From assembly GCA_964030785.1 (NCBI GenBank), contig OZ034967.1:67419413-67483412 (forward strand): DNA of 64,000 nt. Direction: 5' to 3'. The translations under genes and the position numbers were made by a program. The notes under the pieces were generated by a model. It saw only the letters and a program-made list of their open reading frames with translations. It made no database searches and was not told where the DNA came from. The DNA comes from Siderastrea siderea. Its lineage: Eukaryota > Cnidaria > Anthozoa > Scleractinia > Rhizangiidae. Of the stretch, positions 36,601 through 46,966 are shown piece after piece (the first letter of the stretch is position 1; the number at the start of each line of letters is the position of its first letter).

Positions 36601-39600
36601 CAGTTAACGGTATTTATGTATGTATCAGTATCATTAGAGGCAGTGAAGCCTTGCCAAAACCTTGCCTGTTGCTAGGGCTTTGAAAAAGAAATTATTATTA
36701 GGTCTCTATGCATTGGTCTTCAAAAATTGTTCAAGACAGGAGTGAGAATGTAAAAATGTATGTTGAGTTTACTCAAGACCAGGGGGTGTGGCCAGGGGTG
36801 CCGGAACCGTCCTTTTCGTTCTTTATAAGCTTATGAAACCATTTTATGGCAAACCTAGCGGATTACAATTTTATACATGAAACTCAAAATTAAGTTGAGT
36901 TTGAAACTCAACTCATGTTGAAACTCATCATGACAAGGAGTCCTAATGTTTAGGGCTCTTTGTCGCTTTCCGCCTGATCTTCTGAGCAGTGCAGGTGACG
37001 AAGGTGGAGAACCATCCTTGTGACGAATGGCTAACGCTCGAAACGTCAGCTTTCAATCTCTTCACGGTGGCTCAATTTACCTTATCAACTCAGTTGATAA
37101 ATACAAAGTTTTGTGTTTCGCTTCCCCACCGATGCAGCACCACAGTTTCTCTAGAAACTAACCCCCTTTTTTGTCAAGAGACAGTTGGTTGTGCGATTTT
37201 TCTGCGTCTTCGCACGGCTGAGGAGAACGAGCTCGGTTTCGCTTAGAGCACTGCTATGGACGGTAGACTATCAGATGACAGGGCCTTAGATTTCAGCGCA
37301 GTTATTGGTCTTATAGGTCCCACGCCATATGCTCTTCATACACGGACGGATTCTTTCTTTAGAAAACTGTATATTCACACCATCGATCTTCCAAGCGGTA
37401 ACTAAACGGCTTGCAATGGACGCGCACCAGATGACACTTAAGGATGGTTCTCCACCGGGATCTTGATATCGTGTCCGGAGTTTAGGCGGACAAATGTATC
37501 CGACTTAGTCTCCACCGGCCTTGCGGTCGCGGGCTCCCTTCCTTCCATGGGGAGGGAAGGGAGCCAAGAGTTTGAACACCACGCCCAGCTCTGCTCCTAG
37601 TACCCCTGCGCAAACTATGGTGGCCCTGCAGGCCCTACAGTGGTAGCAGCCAGCGCTGTCTTGCCGGAAGCTGACTGTCTTCAGGGCTGGTATGGTAGTG
37701 TTAATCTGCTTAATGACGTCTGCCATCACAGCGAGGAATGCACGAAAGTGGGTATGAGAAAAAAGTGTACTTACCAGAGCCCACTGGAGGGAAGACACCG
37801 ATGTGTTGCAAAATAGCTTTGGACTCCGACTTGCCATTTCCACGGTCTGCTTTTCCCTCTGCGCTATTCCCAGACAAGAGCGATGGGCTGGGCAAATGGT
37901 CCATGTTAAGAATACTAATTAAAAATACTTTTGCGCGTGATAAAAGAAAATCAACGAAGCCCAACTTCTGAGTGGATATCGCTGATTCCAACACTGCAAG
38001 TGTGACCCGAAAAGTCGTTTTTGCAACTGGAACAGCAACTGCTTGTTCATATCGCTTGTAAGAGGCGCAAACGCCTGCAGCTAGTTTCGGAAAAGAATAA
38101 GTGACCTCTATTCGCAGCCAAGGGAGATAATGGTTTGATTGGCTATTGTACTCGGTGACAGGGATCCTGTCTGCGAGAACTCCAAAGAACCTATCCTTTT
38201 ACAATGGTGCGATATAGAGGAAGCGCTCTACAACTGCTGCGTGTTAAATCTGGCGTTTTCCTTTTTTTTTTCTTTTTTTTTTAACGAAAATTATCAGTTT
38301 TTGAACATTTACTCAAAGCCGATCCGCACTTAAGACATTTTGCCTAGTTTCCAATAATGCCGCACCTGAAATTCTCACACGCCTGATTTCCAACAAGAAA
38401 ATTATTTCAGCAAATGGCAGCTTCTCGAGGCGCCTTCTTCGACGCAACACTGGTGGCTTGCAAGTAATATTGAAATCCTTCACCGTGAAATTAATTAGAC
38501 TTGAAAAGTCGAACTCTTGAAATTTGCTATTTTAGACTATCGGAAGCTAATACTTTCTGCTTCCAGTGAACACGTGACAATTTTTTTTCTCTCGCCAGAG
38601 CGTCACAAAATGTACATCTATGTAATCTGCAACTTCCTTTTCACAGGTCAGAATTGCGTAGTGAATAGTCCCGTCATATGTAGTATCACTCTATTTTACT
38701 AGTCGAAAGATATTTCAGGCATAACTTCGGCGGTGTAACATGACACCAAACAGGAGGACGGAATGTAAGTAAACAAACACAGTTGTAGCCAAGTGCTACG
38801 CATTGAAAACTTACGATTATAGAGAAAAGTGAACTTAAAATTTTCAGGAAACTAGTAAAAAACAAATGGATGCCTTCTCTGTTAGCCTTCGATATGCTTT
38901 AGTTTAAATCATGGAAAAAAATTCAGCTATCTCTGCGGTTTGTTTTTACATTGAGGCAGTCCGGCATCTGGGATGAAAACGGGAAAGGATCATTCCGGTC
39001 GAGTTGCTGAAGCAAACGCCATCACTATTTACATCGCCTTCTATCTTGTGTAATTTTTTTCATAGCTTAAGTTATTTCAGACGTCCTAATCTTTCGATTT
39101 TTTTCCCATTTTTGCAATCCATCACCAAAACCTATCCTGTGACTTGACCAGAACCCGTTGCGTGACAGACAAATTTAGTTAAATCAGACCATAATAACAG
39201 TGCGGTTTCTGAGATGAATGTTGAGATCACTGCAAAGTTATTTAGTTTCTTGAGGGAATTAACACTGGGAGATTTTAAAAATTCATTTGCCATTCGTTAA
39301 GGGATGCGAATGTGTTGGCGGAGTCGTTATTCATTAGTTGAAAGTCAATCTGGAGATACCAGGAGATAACGGTCGATTCCACGCGTCAAGATGGCCCTTG
39401 GACAGTACACCTAAAACTTGACAAAACCTGGCATTTAGACAAAATCTTATTCAAGGTAAGCTAGATATGACCTTTATCCTGTACTTTTCATCCAAATACC
39501 AAAGGATACAAGGAAAAAATTCCAAGTTTTCGGCTATTCGGTCGGAGGCACGCGCCTATTGTTTGTACTGGTTGACAGGTTAATGTTGTGATTACCGGAT

Positions 39601-41434
39601 TTTGAGAGCGTTTGTACTCGGCGCTGATAAAAAGCCCGAAACTAATTTTTAAACCTGATTTTAGAATGGTATTTCGTCTTTCAAGAATTCTGAATTTCAA
39701 GTGATTTGGTGTTTTACCGGAGAGGAAAACTTTCTCTTGAAAAACTGTGCCAAATTGAGAATTCAAAGCAAGCGAATTTTAGTGATTTTCAGCGGCTCGC
39801 CATGACCTTGAAAATTAATTCACAGATCTAAAACAGGACTCAATTACTTCCTACACACTTTAAAAGCAAACTTCCACGCTTAAAATGGGAGTTTTCTGGG
39901 GTGCAAATCAAACAGAGCGAAGTTTACGAGGAGGTATGATACACGTTTATTTCGCGTGTTTACAGGACACGTGTGGCGTAAACACGTTAAATTTTTTTTT
40001 CGGGCTTAAAAAAAAAATTTCAAGAAAAAAATTCCACCACGTTTCTTAGATTGCTATAGGGTATCCGTGGAAAATTTATGAGGGAATTTTATTTTTCATC
40101 ATGTGCCGCCACTCGCTCGATGTTAGTGGACATCCCCTCTTAAGTACTATGGGAAATCAACAAATACGAACAGCATCTTCTTGGGCATTTTTTCTTTCCT
40201 TGATTTTCGTAAGGGTTGCTCTTTACCTTTCATTTTTTCTAAATCAGAGACCTGTTCTTCTCTCAGTTTGAAACAAAGTTTATTTTTCTCTTGCCGTCGC
40301 GGTTTATTTAAGATAACGTGAGGTAACGTGAAATAAGATGAAAAGATATGGGATAAGATATGACCAGTGACGATCAGATGGTCTGAAGTCAGGTGAGATA
40401 AGATGAGATGAGCCACGAACAAAATAAGACAAGACGAGACAAGACAAGAAAAGATAAGACAAGGCAAAACAATACGAGATCTAAACGAGACGAGACGAGA
40501 CGAGACGAGATGAGATTAGACCAGACGAGATGAGAGGAGAGGAAATGAGATGAGATGAGATAAGATGAAATGAGATGGGATGAGAAGAGAAAAGAAGAGA
40601 TGATGTTTCGCGGGGTTTTATTTGAACTTGCGGAAGAGTGATCTTTACAACGAACTTGAACTTTACAACTTGACCAATGTCACTGAACTCGATCTCCTTG
40701 AACAATAAATCTCTCTGTTAACATCTTAGCCGGGGAACTGAGATACGTTTGACAACGCTTGAACTCTCTCGATTGAACTGAACTAGTTGGTAAGTGATCA
40801 CAAAAGACAATTAAACAATTACAGTCTACTGAAACTATCCTGCTTATATAGGTTTTGAGCTGTTATCTAGAACTTTCTTTTAAGCTATTTTTCGTACATT
40901 ACATATTTGCTATTTTAAACATTGCTGAGTCATGCAATTCTAGAACTTTCTAGCAATTAGCAATTCAGGAACATCTAGAATCGTCCATAGAGAACATTCT
41001 GGAATATCGTACACTGCTTAAGAGCATTTTAGAAAAGTCCAGCCCGTTTACTCTTCAGAACAGATGAGACGAGAAAAGATGCGAAGAGATAGATGAGATA
41101 AGATGAGATGAGATGAATTGAAAAAAAAAATGAGATGAAATGAGTAAGATCAGGTTAGTTCAGATCTGATCATCTGTAGTAGGAGCCCCTACTTATGCCT
41201 CTTATGTTCCACATATAATCAAACTTAGCAAGGAACCTCATTGGTACAAATAGTAACACCACTAAGTTAGTCGCGGAATCCATGTATCTACCTCATATCT
41301 CTGTTCCTTTTAATAACAGCACAAACTAGAGAGTTTCCCACGGTGCTTATAGCCACGAGAATGAGCATAACTGTCGTTATGGCAGCGTCAGCTGATTCGG
41401 ACATATCGAGTGTGTCAGCCTCAGATAAGTTATC
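15248..41434 (-). CDS. Rhodopsin-like (class A) GPCR, split gene
   Basis: Coding exons in transcript order: 41434-41292 (TM1; alternative copy 47109-46967), 25458-25188 (TM2-3), 17780-17526 (TM4-5), 15604-15248 (TM6-7, tail, stop). Lengths 143 + 271 + 255 + 357 give 342 codons with stop, and phases 2, 0 and 0 all agree. Starting at the Met just before TM1, the protein is about 331 residues. Conserved marks include GN in TM1, LAVAD in TM2, the TM3 Cys and ERY (for DRY), Trp in TM4, Tyr near the end of TM5, and NPFAY in TM7. The usual prolines of TM5 and TM6 are missing. It should signal at the plasma membrane through G proteins. The sequence looks peptide-receptor-like, but the ligand cannot be read. 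Introns of 15.8, 7.4 and 1.9 kb are full of transposons. Confidence 0.85.
15605..17525 (-). other. GPCR intron 3
   Basis: Runs from the gtatga donor beside 17526 to the cag acceptor beside 15604. No open frame of note, no RNA gene and no clear transposon ends were seen. Confidence 0.6.
17526..17780 (-). CDS. GPCR exon: TM4, second extracellular loop, TM5
   Basis: An 85-codon, phase 0-0 exon between a catttcag acceptor and a gtatga donor. TM4 (VIIFGSWIFSLIF) carries the conserved Trp. The extracellular loop has a Cys (SIFCIKVW) to pair with the TM3 Cys. TM5 (FLIVISGTLMIGSYSRVVY) keeps the Tyr but lacks the usual proline. The third loop starts with FKRNDDNELSHRQQ. Confidence 0.88.
19752..20722. 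mobile_element. Element with inverted ends, nested in fold-back 1
   Basis: GGTCAACGTCAAGGC followed by AACAATATGGGAGGC near 19757-19800 is mirrored by GCCTCCCATATTGTTAA and GCCTTGACGTTCACC at 20676-20722. Arms are about 60 bp. The interior frames have no recognisable product. Confidence 0.6.
21109..22330. mobile_element. Imperfect palindromic element, nested in fold-back 1
   Basis: GCTTTAGAGTCGTTGATG at the left is mirrored by CATCAACGACTCTAAAGC at the right. GAGTGGATAGAGTATGCAAC near 21380 is mirrored near 22255. The centre is a hairpin at about 21805-21865 (CAGTTGCTATTTATAGATG against CATCCATAAATAGCAACTG). The right arm lacks about 230 bp present in the left. Confidence 0.7.
22366..22560. 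mobile_element. Palindromic MITE, about 195 bp
   Basis: Ends AGCGGCCTTCACACGTCAAA and its near-complement TTTGACCTGTGAACGCCGCC, with GTTGGCCAAC words repeated inside. TAA on each side (22363-22365, 22561-22563) suggests a 3-bp target duplication. Confidence 0.7.
24160..25135. mobile_element. Fold-back with a small palindromic MITE at each end
   Basis: 24182-24294 and 25003-25115 are inverted copies of a 113-bp unit whose own ends are inverted repeats (GTAGTCTCTAATTTTTGGCG). Homology extends some 20 bp into both flanks, so the arms are about 160 bp. GC-rich CGCGCG runs lie inside each unit. It sits 50 bp from the GPCR TM2-3 exon. Confidence 0.7.
25188..25458 (-). CDS. GPCR exon: TM2, TM3, ERY motif
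   Basis: Opens after a tttcgtag acceptor. The leading G completes the split Arg codon from the TM1 exon, giving the typical MRIPVNYLILNLAVADL junction. TM2 has LAVAD. The TM3 region has KILC (disulfide Cys), then SSVITLVAITVERYYAV with Glu for Asp in the DRY box, and IYPL after it. Ends AAG before a perfect gtacgt donor in phase 0. Confidence 0.92.
25530..25940 (-). repeat. LINE/SINE-type 3' tail with (ATT)n
   Basis: Read on the minus strand, the phrases GTAAAGCGCATTTGACC and GCGCTATATAAGTAGTAAAT, followed by an ATT-rich microsatellite, match the style of tails shared by many L2/CR1-like LINEs and the SINEs that use them. Upstream of this is GCTTCCCCTACCCTTTGG. No coding part remains. Confidence 0.5.
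25941..26926. other. GPCR intron 1, unannotated part
   Basis: A G homopolymer run lies near 26095-26106 and a C run near 26621. No gene or repeat boundary is supported. Confidence 0.35.
28609..28648 (+). repeat. Interstitial (TTAGGG)n telomere-type repeat
   Basis: About six TTAGGG units, one with GCTAGGG, preceded by looser TTAGAG/TTAGGG words from 28577. TTAGGG is the telomere repeat of cnidarians and vertebrates. Here it sits inside a transposon. Confidence 0.8.
28647..28734 (+). repeat. Tandem repeat, three units of about 30 bp
   Basis: CTTGAATTCAGGATTTTGGC and two close variants follow each other, flanked by inverted TAGAGTTATTT-type segments (28555 and 28780). Confidence 0.75.
29466..31889 (+). 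pseudogene. Broken transposon gene with EADTR, TGCD and CXC-like segments
   Basis: Pieces in different frames, in the right order for a large transposon-encoded protein family common in cnidarians and molluscs. 29530-29727: a segment with SMANPFCDDCPELVV and ending YEKFVHQR. 29850-30030: DCTLFRRLCIA, then LDEFFKYE and PSSLSEYGK. About 31012-31090: EADTRIL and NVLVRTVET. About 31250-31330: a TGCD-x3-SFYGKGK motif. 31746-31889: RCGCKKGCTKRCKCVKANLSC, a Cys-rich tail like the CXC domain of tesmin/TSO1 proteins, with two Cys replaced. Stops and frameshifts break it throughout, and a MITE interrupts it near 30336-30510. The family is recognised from its sequence style; its superfamily name is not certain. 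Confidence 0.6.
30336..30510. mobile_element. Small palindromic MITE inside the pseudogene
   Basis: CAAACGGAGTCGCAAGTT at 30343 folds onto AACTTGCGACTCCGTTTG (to 30401). Several GACTTGCG-type words follow, and a last CACCGTTTGGC near 30497 mirrors the start. Confidence 0.6.
35304..36612. mobile_element. MITE with GGGCTTATAAGTGGCAGTTA ends, split by an insertion
   Basis: Left TTACGGTCAACTGCCGCTTA and right TAAGTGGCAGTTAACGGTA are inverted repeats, with GGGCTTAT words repeated inside. A fold-back at 35340-36235 interrupts it near its left end. Confidence 0.65.
35340..36235. mobile_element. Fold-back element with arrays of TCGAAC words
   Basis: CCCGGCATAGTCAATCGAAC and its complement form the ends. 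Both subterminal zones (35358-35610 and 36100-36225) are dense in AATCGAAC and GTTCGATT words. GCTTAT flanks both sides, giving a 6-8 bp target duplication. The frames inside are by-products of the words. Confidence 0.75.
36985..37165 (+). repeat. Possible 3' end of a Penelope-like retroelement
   Basis: GACGAATGGCTAACGCTCGAAACGTCAGC followed by a TTATCAACTCAGTTGATAA palindrome is a phrase I associate with 3' ends of Penelope-type elements in corals (only its parts are quoted as motifs). No endonuclease or reverse transcriptase remains. Weak assignment. Confidence 0.3.
37505..37740 (-). pseudogene. Fragment of a DDE-type transposase-like protein
   Basis: The minus-strand frame reads MADVIKQINTTIPALKTV, then FRQDSAGCYHC, then after 30 residues RKGARDRKAGGD and stop. 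The pair (R-D-N/S-AGCYHC, and KGACDRKA-like) occurs in a repeat-encoded protein family of corals. The N-terminal part is missing or in another frame (37743-37994 has an open stretch ending at a gtaagt donor). Probably a relic inside fold-back 3. Confidence 0.45.
40310..40612 (+). repeat. Purine-rich pentamer array (GAGAY / GATGA)
   Basis: About 300 bp almost free of pyrimidine runs, with perfect GACGA pentamers near 40485-40510 and GATGA pentamers near 40548-40590. Such strand-biased DNA can form triplexes. Confidence 0.8.
41063..41155 (+). repeat. Second purine-rich array
   Basis: GATGAGAY-type words as at 40310-40612, broken by an A run near 41121. Confidence 0.65.
41292..41434 (-). CDS. 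GPCR exon: TM1, proximal copy
   Basis: A 143-nt exon after a gcttttag acceptor, ending ATGAG before gtagat in phase 2. It encodes a short acidic lead (DNLSEADTLD), the likely start Met at codon 11, then TM1 (TTVMLILVAISTVGNSLVCA) with the conserved GN, and a basic first loop (VIKRNRDMR). The split Arg codon joins perfectly to the TM2 exon at 25458. If an upstream exon is used, the acidic lead extends the N-terminus. Confidence 0.85.
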
Positions 41435-42443
41435 CTAAAAGCGATAAAAAGATATGAACAAACTGACAGGAAAATCACTCGTTTTAGCTTTTTATAAAAC
41501 TGTTTGAACGACTAAATGCTGAGAAAGGTAAGCCAAAAACGTATGTCTGGCTTTCATTATTAACAAGGGAGGCACATACAAACCTTCATAGACCTGAATG
41601 GCAGGTAGCTTTTCATTCTTAGCCGGTGTTGCGTTTCTACTTACAGTCTTCGAGATCATCCAACATTAATTTGCCCCTTAAAAGTCAACATCGTTTTTCC
41701 ACCGTTTTAGTCGAAATTTTACATATGATGGCACATGTATCGAACGACTTGAAATTAGTGAGGCATGTTCGCAATTTCACGAAGGAATCCAGGTTTTTCG
41801 GAATATAATGATCTGGAAGTGAAAATGTTTTTTCCCTGAGTGTGAGTGCAACCTCGTTTTGGGACATCTTCTCAGGCTAAACATTCTTGGCCGCACTGTT
41901 GAGCCAAAGACCTTTTTCTGATCAGAATTGTCTCTGAATTGCACCTCGGCTGCTTCCATTTAGTTTGAAGTGTGGCCAGTAGAGGTCAGTAAATTGTCCC
42001 TGGTAATATCTTATAAGTAGCACACGATCATATACGACGAGACAGATGTTCCACTTTATACTTTGAAAGGGATATGGAAATGATTTTATTTTCCTTTGAA
42101 CTGTGCGGTACCGTAGCCTTGTGCAGAGCTTTTGCAATTTTCTCTTGTGCACATGTTACAAAATAAACTTTTGGAGGCGTTTTGTTCGTTGAAATACTCG
42201 AACTGAAGCTGTGTTGACTGAAACGTTTTTCGTATTGCTGCCGCTTCCTAAATTAAGCGTAGACAGGAACAATTGCAAATTCACGGTACAGAGGCGACAA
42301 AATTCGAAGCTTTGTTGTGTAATACGGGTTCCTTTCTACTGTTGCAGATGCTTTGTTGCATTATTTATTGAATTTGGCATTATCCACATGATCGTTAAAT
42401 TTAATTGATCCTGCCCGTAATCAAAGCGTTGTCATCATAATTC

Positions 42444-42600
42444 CGGGCGTGATCACGCCACCGTGGTATGGGGCGTGATCACGGTCATCAGCCATGGCGT
42501 GATTATCTCTGATCACAGTTTTCCCGTGATCACACCGTGATTGCGGCGTGATCACGGATCAAAGGTTTCTACCACGCCTTGTGATCACGCCTGTACTTTT
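42444..42600. repeat. GTGATCAC-word cluster, copy 1
   Basis: About ten CGTGATCAC or GTGATCACG words in both orientations. Probably a fold-back with short iterated palindromes. Duplicated at 49601-49757. Confidence 0.7.
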
Positions 42601-43053
42601 ACTTTGGATATGCCGTGGGCTCTTATGTGCTTTTAACATTTCCAATGCCATCTCATTAACTCACATGCAACCTCGCCTTAGGCGCGCTCTCGCATTTACC
42701 TTCCCGTGTCGTCAGCGCGCAACTTTCATCAGTTCTAACGCACTTTCAATAAGTTTAAACTCCCGTCAACTATCTTCATTTCGAGATCCTTCCCGGTTGG
42801 CGAGCTGTATCATATCCTTTCCCTTTATTTCTTGCAGTGGAGGCACAATAATTCCGTTTGGGATCTCCATGTTCTGACCAATGAGGGCAAACTAACGTTA
42901 AACCATCATAAATCAGTCATATTTAGATTTTCTGACTAACATGAAAGCAACGGAGCTTTTGAATGATAAAACTGTAACAAACAAAACTGATATTAAGAAT
43001 GAATTGCCGTCATAAAAGCAGTTAATAAGTAAAACGAAGAGGAGTTAACATAC

Positions 43054-43112
43054 CTTAGAAAAAAACTGATAGAAGGCCTCACTGATCCGGTTCCTGTCTT
43101 GAAATAAGCAGC
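43054..43112 (-). CDS. Candidate N-terminal GPCR exon, proximal copy
   Basis: A 59-nt segment between a ttatttag acceptor and a gtatgt donor. In the frame that keeps phase 0 into the TM1 exon it reads CLFQDRNRISEAFYQFFSK. The paralogous segment at 50212-50270 is also open with intact splice sites. It could equally be 5' UTR; the start Met would have to lie upstream. Confidence 0.35.
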
Positions 43113-46106
43113 CTAAATAACAAAGATTGAACATACTCTAGCTGAATATATATTACTCCTTTGTATGCACAGGTGCTTATTTCAAAAATAATTGATAAAT
43201 CTTTCTTGAGCGCCGAGGTGTTGTCATCATGTTGACGATATTTAGCCAGGTTAATATTAAAAGCTTCAAAAGTAACATTTCAACTAACATTCAATCTAAA
43301 AAAAAAGATTTGTCGAAAGTGGAATTTTTGTCTTTTTAAATCTACGGTGGTGCAGTTGATGTCATCTCCATACAGTGTTAGCGAGACACTTGAAAACACT
43401 GGCGTCAATAATTTTCTTTTAAGATTATCAATGGAAACTAATAAATGATTTATACAAATCTATCACATCTGCAACTTTATAGCACGACGTATATCTTTTT
43501 GTTTAAATTGTGTTAATGCTTACCTCACTTTTCGTGAATTAATAATTTCATCGTTTAGTATATAACAAGGACTGCAGACTACGGCTTCGATATAAAACAT
43601 TACTATGTCTAACACAACGACTACGGGCTACGTATAAAACTTAAGCTGGGTACCTTAAATAATTTGTACTTATACCCACAGATAATTCCTCTTTGTTAAG
43701 AGTGCCCAAAACTTGAAACTACAAACTTCATAATTACATTTAACTGCCAATTGTCCAGTCAAATTGTAATCTTGCAAAACATAATTCTCACCGTAACTTT
43801 TCCTATTGGACTTGAAAGTCGATTGCAAGACACTGTAAGACGTCAAGCACGCGTTTTGCTGTTCAAGATCATGGCTCTATGAGTACTTGGCTTTTGTCCT
43901 TTTTTTCAAACTGTAAACTGATACTAAGTCCACCTACCAGTTTCAAAGAGAATAATCAAACGTTCTGAACAAGCTTCTGTTGGTCGTTAAATTCGCACCG
44001 AAAATTCTGATAAAAACGTAAGTTTACACGTAAGTACGGATAGTTTACCTAAGCAAAAATACTTCACATCAGCTACAGACGAACAGCTACAGATGTTATT
44101 CGATCCTATTTTCCGGATCGCAACAAGACACTGTTTTAACGAAGGAAATTTAGCCGCCAAATCGTGCACAAATTAGTCTTGCAAATTAAAGGTTTCCTAA
44201 TGGATTTTCTTTTTTGTCTGACTGGTCCAGCAAACCTGTAGCGTCTAAAAACTGGGGAAACGCAGACATCTATGTTTTCCAAATGGTACTGGTCATAATT
44301 TATTAGTCTCGTAACGACGAGTACAGTAGAGTTCAGGTGAATGGCTCATCCTTTCTGCGCGCGCATGTTCGGAATTCGGTAGGTTTTCTATGAAAACTGA
44401 GCTGTTCAGAGAAATAAATTGTCGTTTTGTCCTAAACGAACTCGGTGTCCCCACTATACGACTATACATGATATATCCAAATTTCAAGAATTTTTCATTA
44501 TTCGATTTTCAAATGTTCCGATCAATTCACTATTACATTCTTATTTTAGGCGTTTCACTGGAGGCGTGGAAACGCTCGATCACTTTCATTTTACGGAAAC
44601 TTTAAGGCGTTTTACTGAAACATTGTTTTGCTATCACAAGAATAATGCTTGCATTTCATTGCTAGTAATAACTTTGTTAAAGTAACGGGTGTCCCTGGCA
44701 CAAGGGTAGGCTTTTTTTTAATTATTGCTGTTGAAAGCTATCAAAGCACCTCTATAATACAGCCCTGTAACGTGAAATCAGATGCTATGATCCCCTCTTT
44801 TTATTTCATTGTTTCAGTGTACTTGGTGTAATTAATAACTGTGCAAGCTTTCCGAGCCCTTATTGCCTACTTTCAATTACGCTCCCAGACAGTCCGCGTT
44901 TTACACCCATTTCGCAGTCCGTAGTCCGTTTATACTGACTGATTAAAAAATTAAGTCTTTCACCTTCGTAACTGTGTTTTAAAGGTCTAGATTTCAGTTA
45001 CTAGTCGTCTTCAAAAGCTACCTCCGCAGTCCTGTAGTCGTCAAAACGTACGACTGACCGTGTCGTTGTCACGAAGTCACGCAACACCTGACATCGATGC
45101 GTCAGTAAGCGAAGCCAAAAGAAAGAGATGTTTCTTTCTTGTTAAAAGAAGTAGATAAAATATCAGGTTCTTGTTTTAAAAAATGGAATTCTTTTCCCGT
45201 TACCTGGACTTGAATGACCATCAGTTCTCTCCCGTACGGCGTAGCTGCAACGGGGTCCGCGTCAATAAGGGAGTAAAGTGATACCGAAAACAAAGAAATG
45301 CGTAACTTTCTCGTTCTTTAAGCGTATCAACCAAAAAATATATACATTTCAACTTATGAACAAATCAATAGCATTTTTGGTTTCATTTGTGTTTCTTTCT
45401 CGTGTTTAAGCGTACCAAGCGAAAGACATAAACAAAGTGAAAGTAAAGACTTCTAGATATTAGTGCCTGAAATTAGATCTCCGTATGGCGTAGCCGACAT
45501 TTACCCTCAATTTTTATACATTGCGGTCAATATCTGTCTTCTCATTGGCTAAGAGCCTACAGCTAATTCTAGAAATAAGCGCACCTTACAAATTATTTCT
45601 TAATGTAATCATCCGCTAGGAGATTAGTGCATAATTTGTAGGTTGCGCGCGCAATACATGATTTCCAAGGGCAATGTCTAGTTCACGGGTGGCGAATGGC
45701 AGCTTTGCACACTAGCCAAGGAAAACATTGCAAGTTGATTTGCTACCTCAACTGAGGAAGAAATTGGAAGATTACTGATAGATAAAGACGCCAGAAATAC
45801 CAAAAGATCCACCAAAGTAGCAAACGAATTCTTTCACAAGTACCTAAGGATAAAAACCGGAGGGCAAGAAAGAGTTAGCATAAGTTTTAAAATCCTTCCA
45901 TGTGGAAGCACGAAAAAAAGATGGCTTGTCTTACAAACGGAGCGTTTTCCGCTATCGTCGTGAAAACAACGTACAGCGTTTGTGTGGGAATTAAGTTATC
46001 CCCTGCTACTATCGTGCCATCCCTTTGCTCTTTGTTTGTTGTATTTTTTATGGCAAAGTTTTATTAAACATTAAACATAATAAGATAATTAGTAGATTCG
46101 TTTTTT

Positions 46107-46190
46107 GTGATATCCGGAATGATCAAGCTCTGGCTATCAGCCGAAGCCGCCATTACCAATTTACCTCGACCTGATCATTCCGGATATCAC
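46107..46190. mobile_element. Short MITE, 84 bp
   Basis: GTGATATCCGGAATGATCA and its exact complement form 19-bp ends around a 46-bp middle. Confidence 0.65.
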
Positions 46191-46469
46191 GTAAACCTCA
46201 TCCAATAATTGCTTAATAGCGAACAATAGCACTGTTTAGATTTGATTTTCTTGACCGCCATGTTGGATGACGTTTAATACAACGCATAATATATGACTTA
46301 TTTTGTAATGCGCATCACCGACTATATCTTTCACAGGTCAAGATGATCTTTTGGAAATATTGTAATACAGCGAAAATCAATGGACCTTCCTTCTACCCCC
46401 TTGTACATGTTAATGGGGCGGTATGAGTTTGTTTTTACGTTCGGGGGTTAATTTTATTTATTGAAAACT

Positions 46470-46700
46470 GGACTTGGTACATTGGACTTCCAGAATTTTG
46501 ATTGGCTCAACGGAGTCAGGGTATGATCTGGTACACCTGCTGCGACAAATAATGTCAATAAACGCGTTATTGAAATAGTGAGCTAAACTTTTCTCTGCCG
46601 TAAGTCACTCGGCAAGAAAATGGTCGGGGAAAAAGATGGCTTTGCAGCGGAGTTAAACTAAAGAGAAACTACAGTCAGGTCACACTGAAACACAAATCAT
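46470..46700 (+). repeat. Dispersed repeat family, copy 2
   Basis: GAAAACTGGACTTGGTACAT, TTTTGATTGGCTCAACGGAG and CTGCTGCGACAAATAATGTC match the copy at 63645-64000 closely, and more loosely 8261-8620. Confidence 0.6.
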
Positions 46701-46966
46701 TTGTTAAGGTGGACTAAAACACTGTTTTGAAAAAGAATGATCTCAAGCTTATTAAGTGTCTGGCTTTGTGTTTACATTTCTATTTCACCGCAACGCTGAA
46801 TAAATTTCCACAAAAATGGGTCTTACAATAAAAGGCTTGTGAGGGCCGAAATAATCAAGACATATCAAGCCCCTATTTCTGCCTCTTATGTTCCACATAT
46901 AATTAAACTTAGCACGGAACCTTTTTAATAACACTACTATGTTAGTCGCGGAATCCATGTATGTAC

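Larger units (their letters stand above)
34151..40139. mobile_element. Large fold-back element 3, TTAA-flanked
   Basis: The left end GAGGCAATGTCCACTAAGAC is mirrored at the right (GTTAGTGGACATCCCCTC). Arms are about 680 bp (34151-34840 and 39470-40139). TTAA on both sides (34147-34150, 40140-40143). Mirror frames at 34533-34853 (+) and 39488-39766 (-) share most residues, but the differences are largely amino-acid changing, so they are arm DNA, not genes. Confidence 0.75.
41183..45240 (-). repeat. Segmental duplication, proximal copy
   Basis: Homologous to 46866-52677 over its whole length, from GCCTCTTATGTTCCACATAT (about 41195) to CTGGACTTGAATGACCATCA (about 45207). It holds one TM1 exon, one candidate N-terminal exon and the GTGATCAC cluster. 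It lacks the Mutator-like element and the 205-bp palindrome of the other copy. Confidence 0.88.
45241..46865. other. Spacer between the two duplicated blocks
   Basis: Non-coding. It holds a small palindrome (46107-46190) and part of a dispersed repeat (46470-46700). No gene is supported. Confidence 0.4.
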
